Shown: positions 50,308 to 61,226 of the stretch, piece after piece | Position numbering within the stretch: the first letter of the stretch is position 1 | How the letters are laid out: every line of letters starts with the position of its first letter | Assembly (NCBI RefSeq): GCF_000003855.2 | Contig: NW_003101656.1 | Coordinates: 1-64,000, forward strand | Direction: 5' to 3' | Length of the DNA stretch: 64,000 bases | Source: Blastomyces gilchristii SLH14081 | Lineage: Eukaryota > Ascomycota > Eurotiomycetes > Onygenales > Ajellomycetaceae | Notes under the pieces: generated by a model | Database searches by the model: none | What the model was told of the DNA's origin: nothing | What the model saw: the letters and a program-made list of their open reading frames with translations, nothing else | Made by a program: the position numbers and the translations under genes

Positions 50308-51954
50308 ATGAGTTCAAAAGTACACTCAGTTGAAAAAGAAAAAAGATGCTTTCTCAAATGCTATTCCTGAGATTGAAATTCTGAAGAGAAGAAAGAAAGA
50401 AGAAATNNNNNNNNNNNNNNNNNNNNNNNNNNNNNNNNNNNNNNNNNNNNNNNNNNNNNNNNNNNNNNNNNNNNNNNNNNNNNNNNNNNNNNNNNNNNNN
50501 NNNNNNNNNNNNNNNNNNNNNNNNNNNNNNNNNNNNNNNNNNNNNNNNNNNNNNNNNNNNNNNNNNNNNNNNNNNNNNNNNNNNNNNNNNNNNNNNNNNN
50601 NNNNNNNNTCTTCAGTTTACTCTTCTTTCTTTCTACTTCTTCTTCTTATTCTCTTAAAATAGAAAGAAAAACATATACTCAAGCAGCTGAATCTGCTATC
50701 TCTAAATCTGCTATCTCTAAATCTGCTATCTCAAACCCTGCTCAAAATTCTGAGAAAACTGAGAAGAATACTGCTCATACTTCTAGTGATAGAAGAGTGG
50801 AGAAAAAAATGTAAAAAGAGAAAAATCTTTAAATCTCCAGAAATAGAAGACTTATTCTCAAAGTCTCAAATCAGAATATATTGCAGAGAAATAAGCTAAA
50901 CTCAAACCTTATTTTCAGAATTAGAAATGAAATCAATCAACAGTTCTTTTCTCAGTTAATAACTAATATTAAAGTTCAAAAATCAGTTATAGCTTCAATT
51001 AAGTCATTCTTCTTTGAAAACTTCATTATTCTGACTACAATGCCTGAATTCAGTGCTGAATTTCTTATTCAGAATGAGAATCTCTGAAAATCAGCAGTAG
51101 AATCTTTGTTAAACATAACAATTCTATCTGAGAGAGATGAAAAGTGAGACAAATTCATTCTTTATGATATTTCAGTTGAAATTTTTGACTGTGAAGAAGA
51201 AATGCTACTTCTCAAAAATGAATTAAAAGAATACAACTCTATTTAACTGAGAAAGAAGCCTGTATGACTAAATTTAATTAAGTTCAGATAAAGCAGAAGA
51301 AATGCCTCTGTTCTAGTATATATAAAGATAATGAAACAGTCAAAGATCTCTGAAGTAAGAGTAGCAGGTTTGAAAATGAGAGTTTATGAATACAAAGACT
51401 CAAGAATGAATCTCAAAGCTCAAACACAGTGTTCAAACTGTCAAAGATATGAATACTTTGCAATCTTCTGTTTCAGAGACTCAAAATGTGCATTCTGTGC
51501 CAGAGATCATAAAACTAGTGAGTATAAATGTGAAACATGTTTAAAAAGAGATAAAATATGTCAACACACTCTGCTTAAATGCTCTAATTGTAAAGAAAAA
51601 TATACATCTAGCTCAAAAGAATGTATGTTTGCTTCAAGAACTCAAAAGAACTGGAGAATAGATGAAGCTCAGAGTAAACCTAGAACTGAAGAGAATAGTC
51701 AAGCCAGTAAACTCACAACTATAAGCTTAAAAAGAAGAAACTCTCAACTGTCTAAGTCTTCAAACTTCAATTCTTCAGCTAAATGTAAACAGAATTTAAA
51801 TCCTCAAACTTCTTTTAAGATTAGAGAATTGAGAAATGACTCTGGTGATAAACTAGATATAATGTAAGCAGTTGAGATTTCTACTTTTCAGAACAGTTAT
51901 AATCTACTATCTGATGATAGTGATTAGATTCTACTCTACTCTCTTTTAGTATGA
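50308..51954 (+). pseudogene. LINE-D ORF1 remnant with zinc knuckles
   Basis: ATG 50308 (MSSKVHS). A one-base insertion relative to LINE-B shifts the frame soon after. After the gap come the Ala/Ser-rich and basic segments. The open piece 51331-51867 holds clustered Cys motifs: CSNCQRYEYFAIFC (His lost to Tyr), CAFCARDHKTSEYKC, CETCLKRDKIC and CSNCKEKYTSSSKEC. The ORF ends TGA 51952-51954, overlapping ORF2. Expected role: binding LINE RNA. Confidence 0.83.
50407..50608. other. Assembly gap (202 N)
   Basis: A run of N inside LINE-D ORF1. The matching part of LINE-B is of similar size, so the gap probably holds ordinary ORF1 sequence. The predicted frame across it is not informative. Confidence 0.98.
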
Positions 51955-54900
51955 ATATACAACAAAAATAACAAAAAAAGTTTAAAAACTCTTCAAAAAT
52001 CATATTTATTCAAAATAATGTGAATAGAAACTCAAATTGCATTTATTCTTGTCTTCAAATTGCATTTGAATAAAAAGTTGATTTTATACTGCTTTAGAAG
52101 CTGAATTTTGATGCTGAGTAAAAATATATCATTTCTCATTCAAGCTACTACTGCTTTTTACCTCAAAAGTCTGAGATAAAGTCAAGAGTAGTGATCTATG
52201 AAAGAAAGAGATCAAGATATTAATTTAATCTAAGATTTGATATCATGTCTGACCCTGATATTCTGGTGAGTGACATTATAGCTAAAGAAAATGAGTTTGA
52301 TATTATACAGCTTATAAATATCTATAATGAAAAGTCATTATAGGAATATAACAATATCTGAACAATTGATAGAGAATTTCTGAACATAACTTTATCAAGA
52401 AACTCTATAATTGCAGAAGACTTCAATGCACATCATTTCTGATGAAATTCAGAATGTAAGAGAGCAGTGAGAGCTGATAATCTGATTGAATAAACCTTTA
52501 AGTATTCAATAGATTTGGTTAATAAGTCTGATCAACAAACATTCTTTAGAAAAGGCATGAAACAGAAGTCTATTATAGATCTAATCTTCATATCATAAAA
52601 TCTAATAAAAAGAAGACTTGTAAACTGATTTATTGATTCAAATGAGACATCAGAATCAGGTCATGAGATTATTCAATTTGATATTGAACTGAGTGAAAAA
52701 CAAATGAGTGAAAATCCTCTTCTCTCTAATCAGTATAACTTTGAAAAAGCTGATTGAAAAGCAGTTGAAGAAAGCATAAAACTGTTAAAATCTGAAAGAC
52801 AGAATAAGCTATATTGAAATTCTGATCAAGATATCTCAAATGAAATGCTTGAGAATAGAGTGAAGCTTATTACATCTATTATTCTAACAAGTGTTAGAGA
52901 TAATATTTCAAAGAGAAAATCTTCTGAGTATTCAAAATCTTAATGAAATGAGAATATCTCATCTAAAAGGAAAGAATTAGCTACTGCTAGAAGAAATTGA
53001 AAGAATGATGTAATATCTGATAAAGAGTTCAAAGCTGTCAGAAATAAATATTTTTCAGATATTAAAAGAGCTAAAACAGACTGCTGGAATAAATTTCTTA
53101 AAGAAGCATAAGAGAAGAAAGTTTTTAAAGCTTTTAACTATACTAAAACAAGAAGTGTAGTAAAACTTCCAGTCTTAGAATATGAGTTTCAGAATGAATT
53201 ATATACAGCAAACTCTTCTGAGAAAAAATGTCAAGCTTTTATAAGAATTCTCTTTCAGAACTCACCAGATTCAGATTCAGATTCAGAGGAAGAGAATATA
53301 TCACTTCTCAACTACATCAATGAAAATGACTGGAAATGGCCTGATCTTACACAAGATGAATTAGAGTCAGCTATCTTCTCAAGTTCTGTTAAAACTGCTG
53401 CAGGTTCTGATTTAATTAATCACTTAATTATTCAGAATACATATTCCTACTTAAAGAATGAATATTTTGAGCTCTTTTTCAATTTCTTGAAAAATGAATA
53501 TTATTCTGAATGCTGAAGAGAAGTCACTGGAGTGATTCTTATAAAATCTAATAGAAAAACTTTAATTCCTAAGTCATATAGAGTAATATCTCTATTGAAC
53601 TGTCTAGAAAAGGTTTTAGAAAAGATAATAGCTACTTAACTATCTTTTATAAGCTCTATAGATGATTCTCTTTTATTCAGTGAATAAATGAGAGATAGAA
53701 AACAGTGTTCTGCAATTGACACTGTTCTCTCAGTTGTTTATAATATTTAAATAACAAAGCATGAGGGTCTGGTCTCAACTGCAGTTTTTATTAATATAAA
53801 AGAAGCATTTGATCATGTTTCAAAGTCAAAGTTAATTCAGATATTGAAGATATTAAAACTGTCACTTTCTGTAATAAAATAAGTTAACTGTTTTATGTCT
53901 AAAAGAAGTATACAACTCTTCTTTGATGGAATGAAATAAGACAAGACTGAGATAAAAATAGGAGTATCACAGAGATCTTCAATCTCACTCATTTTATTTG
54001 CAATATACACTGCATATCTATTTAAAAATAGAAATATGAGAATAGTGCAATCTCTGAGTATATGGATGATATTGGTCTAGTCTACAGCTCAAAAACTATC
54101 AAAGAGATTTGAAAGTAATTGAAGAAGCTGTAAAGAAAATCTTTGTTAGAGCAGATATTAATTAAATTCATTTGATATGAGTAAGACTGAGTTAAGTTAC
54201 TTCTTTTCAGATTCAATGAGAAAGAACTATCTCTAACTCTTTTAATAGAGAGATTAAACCCAGTGTAAATATCAAATGATTAGAAGTATGATTAAACTTC
54301 AAGTTGAATTTTAAATATCATATTTAACAAAGAACTGTCAAGACAGAAAGACTATTGAACAACATAATCAGACTATCAAATACAGAGAGAGGTCTATTCT
54401 TCCAGGCTATGAGACAGTTATATATAGCCTGTATTACATCAGTAGCTGATTATGAAGTTTAAGTTTGATGAAATAATCAAGAGAATTTCACTGAACTCTT
54501 TCAAAGTCTGTAAAACAGAGCCTTGAGAAGAATTCTGAGAGCATTCAAATCATCTCCTATTAAAGTAATGAAAATTGAAGCTTCAATTCCTTCTTCTGCT
54601 ATTAGATTTGAAAAGGCCTGTATGAACTATGCTCTGAGAGTTGTAAAGATGAGCTTAAATCATATAATCAGAGAAAGAGTCTCTTCTTCATTTTCATTAA
54701 TTAACTCTGGAAATGAACTGAATTAGAATAGATTTCTTGATTGAAATGAAAATAATTCTTCAAAGAAAATGCCTTCTCAACTGTACAGACTATGCTCTCT
54801 GATTAAAAATCAATTTTCTTCTTTAAATATTGAAAAAGTTGATCATGAGAAGTTATCTCTCTGAAGAGAAAAGCTTGAATCTCTTATAGACTTATAAATA

Positions 54901-55908
54901 AGTGAACTATTAAAAGAGAAAGAATATGAACAGTATTTGAAGAGAATTTCTACAATTAATATAAAGAACTCTATTCTGATTTATTCAGATGACTCAAAAA
55001 ATGAGAACTTGAATAGATTAGATGCAGGCATTGCTTATACTGAAGATAATATCAATTTTATCTCAGATTTCTGAAATCTAGGCTCTGAATGTGAAGTCTT
55101 TGATGCTGAACTATTTACAATAGTGAAAGCTTTCAAACTCATTGAAATAAAATCTCATAAAAGAGGAAATTGTTTGAAAGAGGTATAGATATTCTCTGAT
55201 AGTCAAGCTACTTTAAAAAGACTTAGAAATAGTCAGATTCATAATAATCAAATGAATCTTGAACTGATCTTAAACTCTATTTTAAAAATTCAAAAGAGAA
55301 GAATATCAAAGCTGATAATTCATCTACACTGAGTTCCTGCTCATATGAATATTCATGACAATGAATTGGCTGATTCAGCTGTAAAAAAGAGTGCAGAATT
55401 AAGCAGATCTATTCAAAAAATTGTGTCCTGATCTTTTATAAAGAGAAAAATAAAAGAATCTTGTTTAAACAAGTGAAATGAAAGCTGGTAGAAATAAAAG
55501 AAGAGTATACATTATTCAAGATTTGAAACAAAACCCAAGTGGAAATCTTGTTCAATTAAATGTAAAAAGAAAATATTCTCATTCATAATACAGCTGAAAC
55601 TAGGACATGGCTATTTCAAACCTTATATACAAAGATTTGATGATAGATTTGACTCAATAGAATACTCATTCTGCAATATAAATGAGAATTCTGAGCATAT
55701 TGAAATGCACTGTGCATTATACAATAGTCTCAGAGCCAGATTGAAAGAGAAGTATGATCTAAATCAATTAAATATGAGATTCTTATTCTCAACTGAGACA
55801 GGAATTAAATACTTAATAGACTTTCTATCAGAAACTCAAGCAGCTACAAGAAAATGACTAAATTCAGAATTATCTGAATATGAAGAGGAGGAAATCAACC
55901 AGATATAG
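51951..55908 (+). pseudogene. LINE-D ORF2 remnant (APE-RT-RH)
   Basis: ATG 51951 to TAG 55906-55908, about 1,319 codons when unbroken. An apurinic-type endonuclease is at about 52000-52690 (AEDFNAHHF for GDFNAHH near 52420; HEIIQFD near 52665, where the usual SDH is changed). RT covers about 53340-54300; its MDDI catalytic motif is intact at 54062-54073 but lies after a one-base deletion. RNase H is at about 54980-55400, and a C-terminal zinc-like region near 55670. Many TGA and TAA stops. Confidence 0.88.
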
Positions 55909-56286
55909 TCTGTTAAAACAGCTATATACTATCTTTTAATAATTTGTTTTATTACAGTCTTTCTTTATTTTATCTTTTCATTTCAATTTCTTTCTGTCTA
56001 TCTATTTAATGTGTCTCTCTTTAAGACTGTGTTCTCTTTTCCTTTGTCATGATATTGTCAAATGATTTCAAAGTATGAGATGATGTTAAAACACTGCAAT
56101 TTGTAAACAGTTTTTGTATTCTGAGCTGGAATTTTCTGATTTTGCATATCTGAAATTGATGAATGTATAATAGTTAACTTTACAGATATAGAAAAAACCC
56201 TGAGAACTAAAAGTTCTCAGGTAGATGTCATAGTCTCTGACTGCATACATCTATAATTGAAGAATAATAATAATAATAATAATAAT

Positions 56287-56674
56287 CAGTGAAACTTGCT
56301 GTCTACTCTTGTCACATTTTTCAAATAAGATCATGATTTTCACTTCTCAATTTAAATTATTTTTATTGCTTTAAATGACTTTAAATCTTATTTGAGTATT
56401 ATCAAAAAGTGTTACTTTTTAAAAAATTAAAAATAGTCTAAAAAAACCTTAAAATGTCTAAAAATAGTAACTTTATGCCAAGAATGAAACTAAATAGAAT
56501 CAAATGAAATCACTTTCTTATTTTTTTCAAGTCATGGTTTCATTTTAAGATCTCATATATGGTCACTTTGCATCTTTTTTTAATGACTAGTCCCAGCGGA
56601 TTCACATCAAGAAATGTACCAGACTAGATTAAATGAGATTAGATGTGAAATTCATGATCCCGGCGGCCAGTCTA
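56287..56674 (+). mobile_element. Y10 right part
   Basis: Completes Y10 after LINE-D, starting with the duplicated CAGTGAAACTTGC and ending CGGCCAGTCTA. Right flank TATACTTC (56675-56682) matches the left flank TATAGTTC at 7 of 8 bases. Confidence 0.9.
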
Positions 56675-56858
56675 TATACTTCTGAGATAAATCAGAGTGC
56701 TTCTTATTATACTGTCTTAGTAAGTGCTTGAAGAAGTTCATCAGTTTAAGCTGCTGTATGCTATAGTTCATCTAATGTAGATTTGAGAGAAGTTGAGATA
56801 TCAGTAGCAGTTCTAATCAGAGAAGTGTGTACAGTGTTATAAGCTGTTTTATCTTGAT

Positions 56859-57363
56859 TAGACTGACCGTGGGACCGTGTCTGAGACCAGGACCAGAATT
56901 TTTAATAGTCTCATTATCAATTCGACAGATTCTATTACACTGTTCTAACATTAGATAGTAGTTTCATACTATCTCAGTAAGACTTACTGTCTACTCTTAT
57001 CACATTTTTCAAATGAGATCATGATTTTCACTTCTCAATTTGATTTATTTTTATTGCTTTAAATGACTTTAAATCTCATTTGAGTGTTATCAAAAAGTGT
57101 TACTTTTTAAAAAATTAAAAATAGTCTAAAAAAACTGTAAAATGTCTAAAAATAGTAACTTTATGCCAAGAATGAGACTAAATGCGATTAAATGAGATTA
57201 CTTTCTCATTTTTTTCAAGTCATGATTTCATTTTGAGATCTGATATATAGTCACTTTGCATGTTTATTTAACAATTAGTCCCAGCGGGATTCATACCAAG
57301 AAATGTATGAGACTAGATCAAATGAGATCAAACGTAAAACTCATGGTCCCGGCGGCTAGTCTA
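56859..57363 (+). mobile_element. Y11: hAT-like non-autonomous element
   Basis: 505 bp, duplication ATCTTGAT at 56851-56858 and 57364-57371. Gypsy-4 at about 62820 shows the empty site ATCTTGATCAAC. Confidence 0.9.
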
Positions 57364-58331
57364 ATCTTGATTAACTAGTGTCTTCAGATTTAAGAGCTGA
57401 TACTCTCAATTTATTCAGTAAGTATCTGTTACATCAGATGACATATCTTACTCTTATTATAAGAGAGCATCTATCATCAAGTTCTGACTGTTAGAACAGT
57501 AGTGTATTATAAAATAAAAGCAGCTTAAGAAGTTAGATCATTGCATCTATTATTCAGTGAGTTTACAGATAGTTGTAAAGTGCTTGAGATTCTTATAATC
57601 TGTGATTATCTCAAATTCAGAGATGCTTTAGAGTTGAGAGTCTCATTCTTATAGACAGTATATAATCATGAGAAGTTTCTTATCATAGATCTCATAATTG
57701 TATTCAGTAAGACTCAGTTTCTTAGACATGAAGACACATGATTATAAGATATCTTCATTATTATATTATAATATAGCTTCTTCTGTGACATAGTCAGAGA
57801 AATCAGCTTCAACAATTATTTCATAATTAAGGTTAAATGTTATTAACAGAGAAGTGTTGATGAATATCTTCTTTATTCATGTGAATACAGCTTCAGTATT
57901 CACTGATTACTGAAATACTCAGTTCTTCTTAATGAGTTCTGTAAGTGATCTCATAATATCTGAGAAGTTTTGTATAAATCACTGATAGAAGTTAGTAAGT
58001 TTAATGAAGCTTCATATATCTTTAACAGTATACAGAGGTTTTCATTCAAGAATAGCAGAGACTTTCTCAGAATTTATTCAAATTCTCTTGTTAGCTTCTA
58101 TAATAAAACTCAGATATTTAATACTCTTGACTTCAAAATCACACTTATTAATATCTATTGATAGTTCTGTTTCTTGTAATTATTGTAATACTTGTAATAT
58201 ATATTCTTGATATTCTTTTCTGAACTCATCAGTGAAGATGAGAATATTATCACGATATGCAGATGTGAATTTATTAAGAAAATCTCAGAGTGCTTAGTTG
58301 ATATACTTTTAAAATGTACTAGAGGCATTAG

Positions 58332-58837
58332 TAGACTGACCGTGTGACCGTGTCTGGGACCAGAATCAGAATATTTGATGATTTCATTACCAATTCAACT
58401 GATCTCATTACACTGTTTTAACATTAGATAGTAGTTTCATACTATTTCAGTGAGACTTACTGTCTACTCTTGTCACATTTTCCAAATGAGACTATGATTT
58501 CCACTTCTCAATTTAAATTATTTTTATTGCTTTAAATGACTTTAAATCTCATTTGAGCATTATCAAAAAGTGTTACTTTTTAAAAAATTAAAAATAGTCT
58601 AAAAAAAACCTTAAAATGTCTAAAAATAGTAACTTTATGTCAAGAATGGAACTAAATGGGATCAAATGAGACCACTTTCTTATTTTTTCTAAGTCATGGT
58701 CTCATTTTGAGATCTGATATATAGTCCCTTTGCATGTTTTTTTAATGATTAGTCCCAGCGTGATTCACGCTAAGAAATGTATAGGACCAGATCAAATGGG
58801 ATCAAACATGAAATTCATGGTCCCGGCGGCCAGTCTA
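58332..58837 (+). mobile_element. Y12: hAT-like non-autonomous element
   Basis: 506 bp, duplication GGCATTAG at 58324-58331 and 58838-58845. It is well preserved at the ends (CCCGGCGGCCAGTCTA). The open frame 58730-58960 spanning its right edge is not a gene. Confidence 0.9.
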
Positions 58838-58980
58838 GGCATTAGTCAGTTTAAAGAAGGTAACTATGCATTCAAAGAGATTATAACATGTTCAGAATGC
58901 TGTAAGTCATTTATCTTCTTCAGTGATATAAATCTTATAAAATGTGATGATGACATCTAGTTTTATAAATCATTGAGCTT

Positions 58981-60917
58981 GTTCAATGCAAGCTAGAATT
59001 TCATTGATCAGAGATAAAGAATAGCAGTCTTTCTTAATTAATTTATTCAATTCTCAATAGTTTACATACAATCAGAGTTCTTTATCTGATTTCTTTACAA
59101 AGAGAATAGAAGCTGCAGCAGAGAAATTACTAATACATATGAATTCTTTATTTAACAGATCATTGAGTGTCTTTCAAAGAAGAAGAAGTTCATCTCAGAA
59201 TATGTTATAAAGAGAGTCTCATAGTGATTCAGAGTTCTTATTATTCTTCTTTTTCAACTTGATACTGTGATTCACTTCTGAACCTTGAAGAAGAGATAGA
59301 TTTGAAACATTATTTTGTTATCAGAAGACATCTAGATATTCATGATATTATTGAGAGAGTTTTGTATAAGAATCTGTTATTATAACACAGAATAACTTCT
59401 CTAGAGCTTTCTTAATATCAGTCAGACTGATGAAATAGATTGATATATAATTCTGTTATCAGTGACTTTGTCAGTGACTCTGTCAGTGATTTTGACAATG
59501 ACTTCTTTTTCAGAGCATTTCATAAGTGTTGACAGAGATCTGTGTAAGGTTGATAGTCTTGTGAATATCATCTTCATGAATTCTATCATTGTTAGAGAAT
59601 ATTAAGCTTCTGTTTTAAGCATTTAAGAAGATATCTTATTCAGATAGTTAGACAAGTTCTAATATAAGATTATAATTGAGATTATTAACTTCATATGCAT
59701 AGGCATCTTTGCATTAATATTCTTTAACATCTATGTTTAGTTTTATTATATAACAGATGCAAACATCTTTTAAATCATTAAATTCTGTGAGAAGTCAGAG
59801 TTTTAATAAGAGAATACACTGAAGATTATAACATTTTATGACTGAAGATTTAATCATTGTATAGTAGCATAGATCACTATCTATTATGATCTTCATATTA
59901 TACATGTTATTGATCACAGTAGATACAAGAATCACATTCATTGTTATCTTTTCTTCAAATCATTGTCATCTGACCTCTTCAAGCTTCTGTTTGTAAATTT
60001 AGACAGAAGCTAATCTTTTCTCTGTTTTATCAGAGCATTCTCATAGTTATCTTCTGAATCTTTCTTCATTCCAATATAGTTAATGCAGACAGGTGCTGAT
60101 TTATTCTTTAAGTGAGAAGACACTGATCTTTCTCTTAAGTGAGAAGACACTTAGATTAGTTGACAGTTGAAAGTGATATGTTCTGATCAGTTACAGTTAA
60201 TGTATACTTCATATTGACATTGATCAGTGACTTCTTTGACAGTGATCTCAGAGACTCAGAAGTATGATTAGACAGTGAAAACTCTTTCTTATATACAGAT
60301 ATTTAAATCTACTCAGTTCATGATATCTACATCATTGTTATTATTCTTCAGTGTAGATGCATAAGTGACTGAGATGTAATATCTTCTATCACTGTTCTGT
60401 ATACCCTTGAGCTTGATAAGACAGTCATTCAATATTCAGAGTTATGTGCAGAAGCCTTTATAAGTCAGATTTTTATTTACATTTATAAGAATCTGTAAGA
60501 GTTTGAAAGTCAATACCTTCTTGAGTATGCTAATCTTCATTTAATTCTCTTAAGATTGATCATCTGCTTCTAAGATCTAAGGGTCAAAGTCAGAAATGAA
60601 TGTTATAAGAGAAGTATTTCTCTGTCAGATACTCTGTAATTAATTTAACACTTTCTGTTGTATAACAGTATCTTAAAACAGAATATCAAGATATTTGATG
60701 ATGTTATCAGGCATTCATAACACTAGTTCACATGCTTTTATTCATGAATGAAACTTCTGTTTTATATAATTCTTCAATAATTCATTGATATATTAATCTT
60801 GATTGATTAATAAACTGACAGCATCTTCATCTGTACTTAGTTTTATGAGCATTTTCATTCTTCAATGATGAGTAGAGAGTGAGATCAAAAGTATTAAAAT
60901 ATGTAGAAGTATCTAAG
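58981..60917 (-). pseudogene. Gypsy-3 RT start, protease and gag
   Basis: Read leftwards from 60917: gag, with a zinc knuckle at 60204-60163 whose first Cys is Tyr (Y-I-N-C ... H-I-T-F-N-C), then the protease region (YNLILELV-like near 59670) and the RT N-terminal part. The gag begins at the Gypsy-1 6021 equivalent (ACTTAGATAC), directly against the LTR at 60918. Leader and early gag are therefore absent. Confidence 0.78.
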
Positions 60918-61226
60918 TGTAAGAGGCCTATGCTGAATAGATCAGTATTATATTGATAGATCTTATATAACAAAGAGAAAAATGTTAGAGAAGAAAAGAA
61001 AGAGAAAGTGTGAAAATCCGTAATTGAAGTGAATATTTATACGTGTATGTGATGATGTATGCAGTGAGGCTTCAGGGCAGAAGAATCTATACGCGTTTGT
61101 GACGGCTGAGGATCAGCAATTGAGAATGGCTGAGAATCAGAGCATATATATTCAAGAATGAAGCAGTTGAAATCTGTGAAGTGTAACAGAATAGTCTATA
61201 TAATTGATCAGATGCAGTCTGCTACA
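60918..61226 (-). repeat. LTR between Gypsy-4 and Gypsy-3
   Basis: 309 bp, minus-strand start TGTAGCAGACTGC, end GGCCTCTTACA. On the right it joins the purine tract and chromodomain of Gypsy-4, so it is that element's 3' LTR. On the left it joins Gypsy-3 gag without leader sequence. It has two U3 subrepeats and retains CpG (ACGCGT). Confidence 0.88.

Larger units (their letters stand above)
48740..56286 (+). mobile_element. LINE-D: full-length Tad1/I-type LINE inside Y10
   Basis: 7.55 kb, + strand, flanked by CAGTGAAACTTGC (48727-48739 and 56287-56299). 5' UTR 48740-50307, ORF1 50308-51954, ORF2 51951-55908, 3' UTR with hairpin 56199-56221 and tail GAAGAATAATAATAAT. It is the only LINE here with apparently complete ends, and the best reference for the family. 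Stops and small indels in both ORFs make it inactive. The assembly gap lies in ORF1. Confidence 0.94.
48295..58980 (-). pseudogene. Gypsy-3 pol middle part (RT, RNase H, integrase start)
   Basis: Gypsy-3 pieces 48295-48602, 56683-56850, 57372-58323 and 58846-58980, separated by Y10/LINE-D, Y11 and Y12. Read leftwards they give RT, RNase H and the integrase N-terminal part. The RT active site at 58257-58246 reads YRDN, the second Asp being changed. Gypsy-4 62300-63850 is collinear without the insertions. Confidence 0.8.
32183..60917 (-). mobile_element. Gypsy-3: chromovirus expanded by nested insertions
   Basis: Same family as Gypsy-1, minus strand. 3' LTR 32183-32511; the gag end lies against an LTR at 60918-61226. 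Insertions: Y8, Y9, LINE-B (with LINE-C and SINE-2), Y10 (with LINE-D), Y11, Y12. Each junction can be checked against the uninterrupted Gypsy-4 sequence at 61900-63800. The first ~515 bp of internal sequence (Gypsy-1 5505-6020 equivalent) is missing next to the right LTR. Its own 5' LTR is therefore lost or replaced. Confidence 0.9.

Noticed and set aside
50330..50662. 110-codon frame across the N gap
   Set aside because: Most of it is undetermined sequence, and the frame is shifted relative to ORF1 of LINE-B.
11394..58837. Y elements as solo LTRs
   Set aside because: Ends are TAGACTG with inverted symmetry rather than TG...CA, and duplications are 8 bp rather than 4-6 bp.
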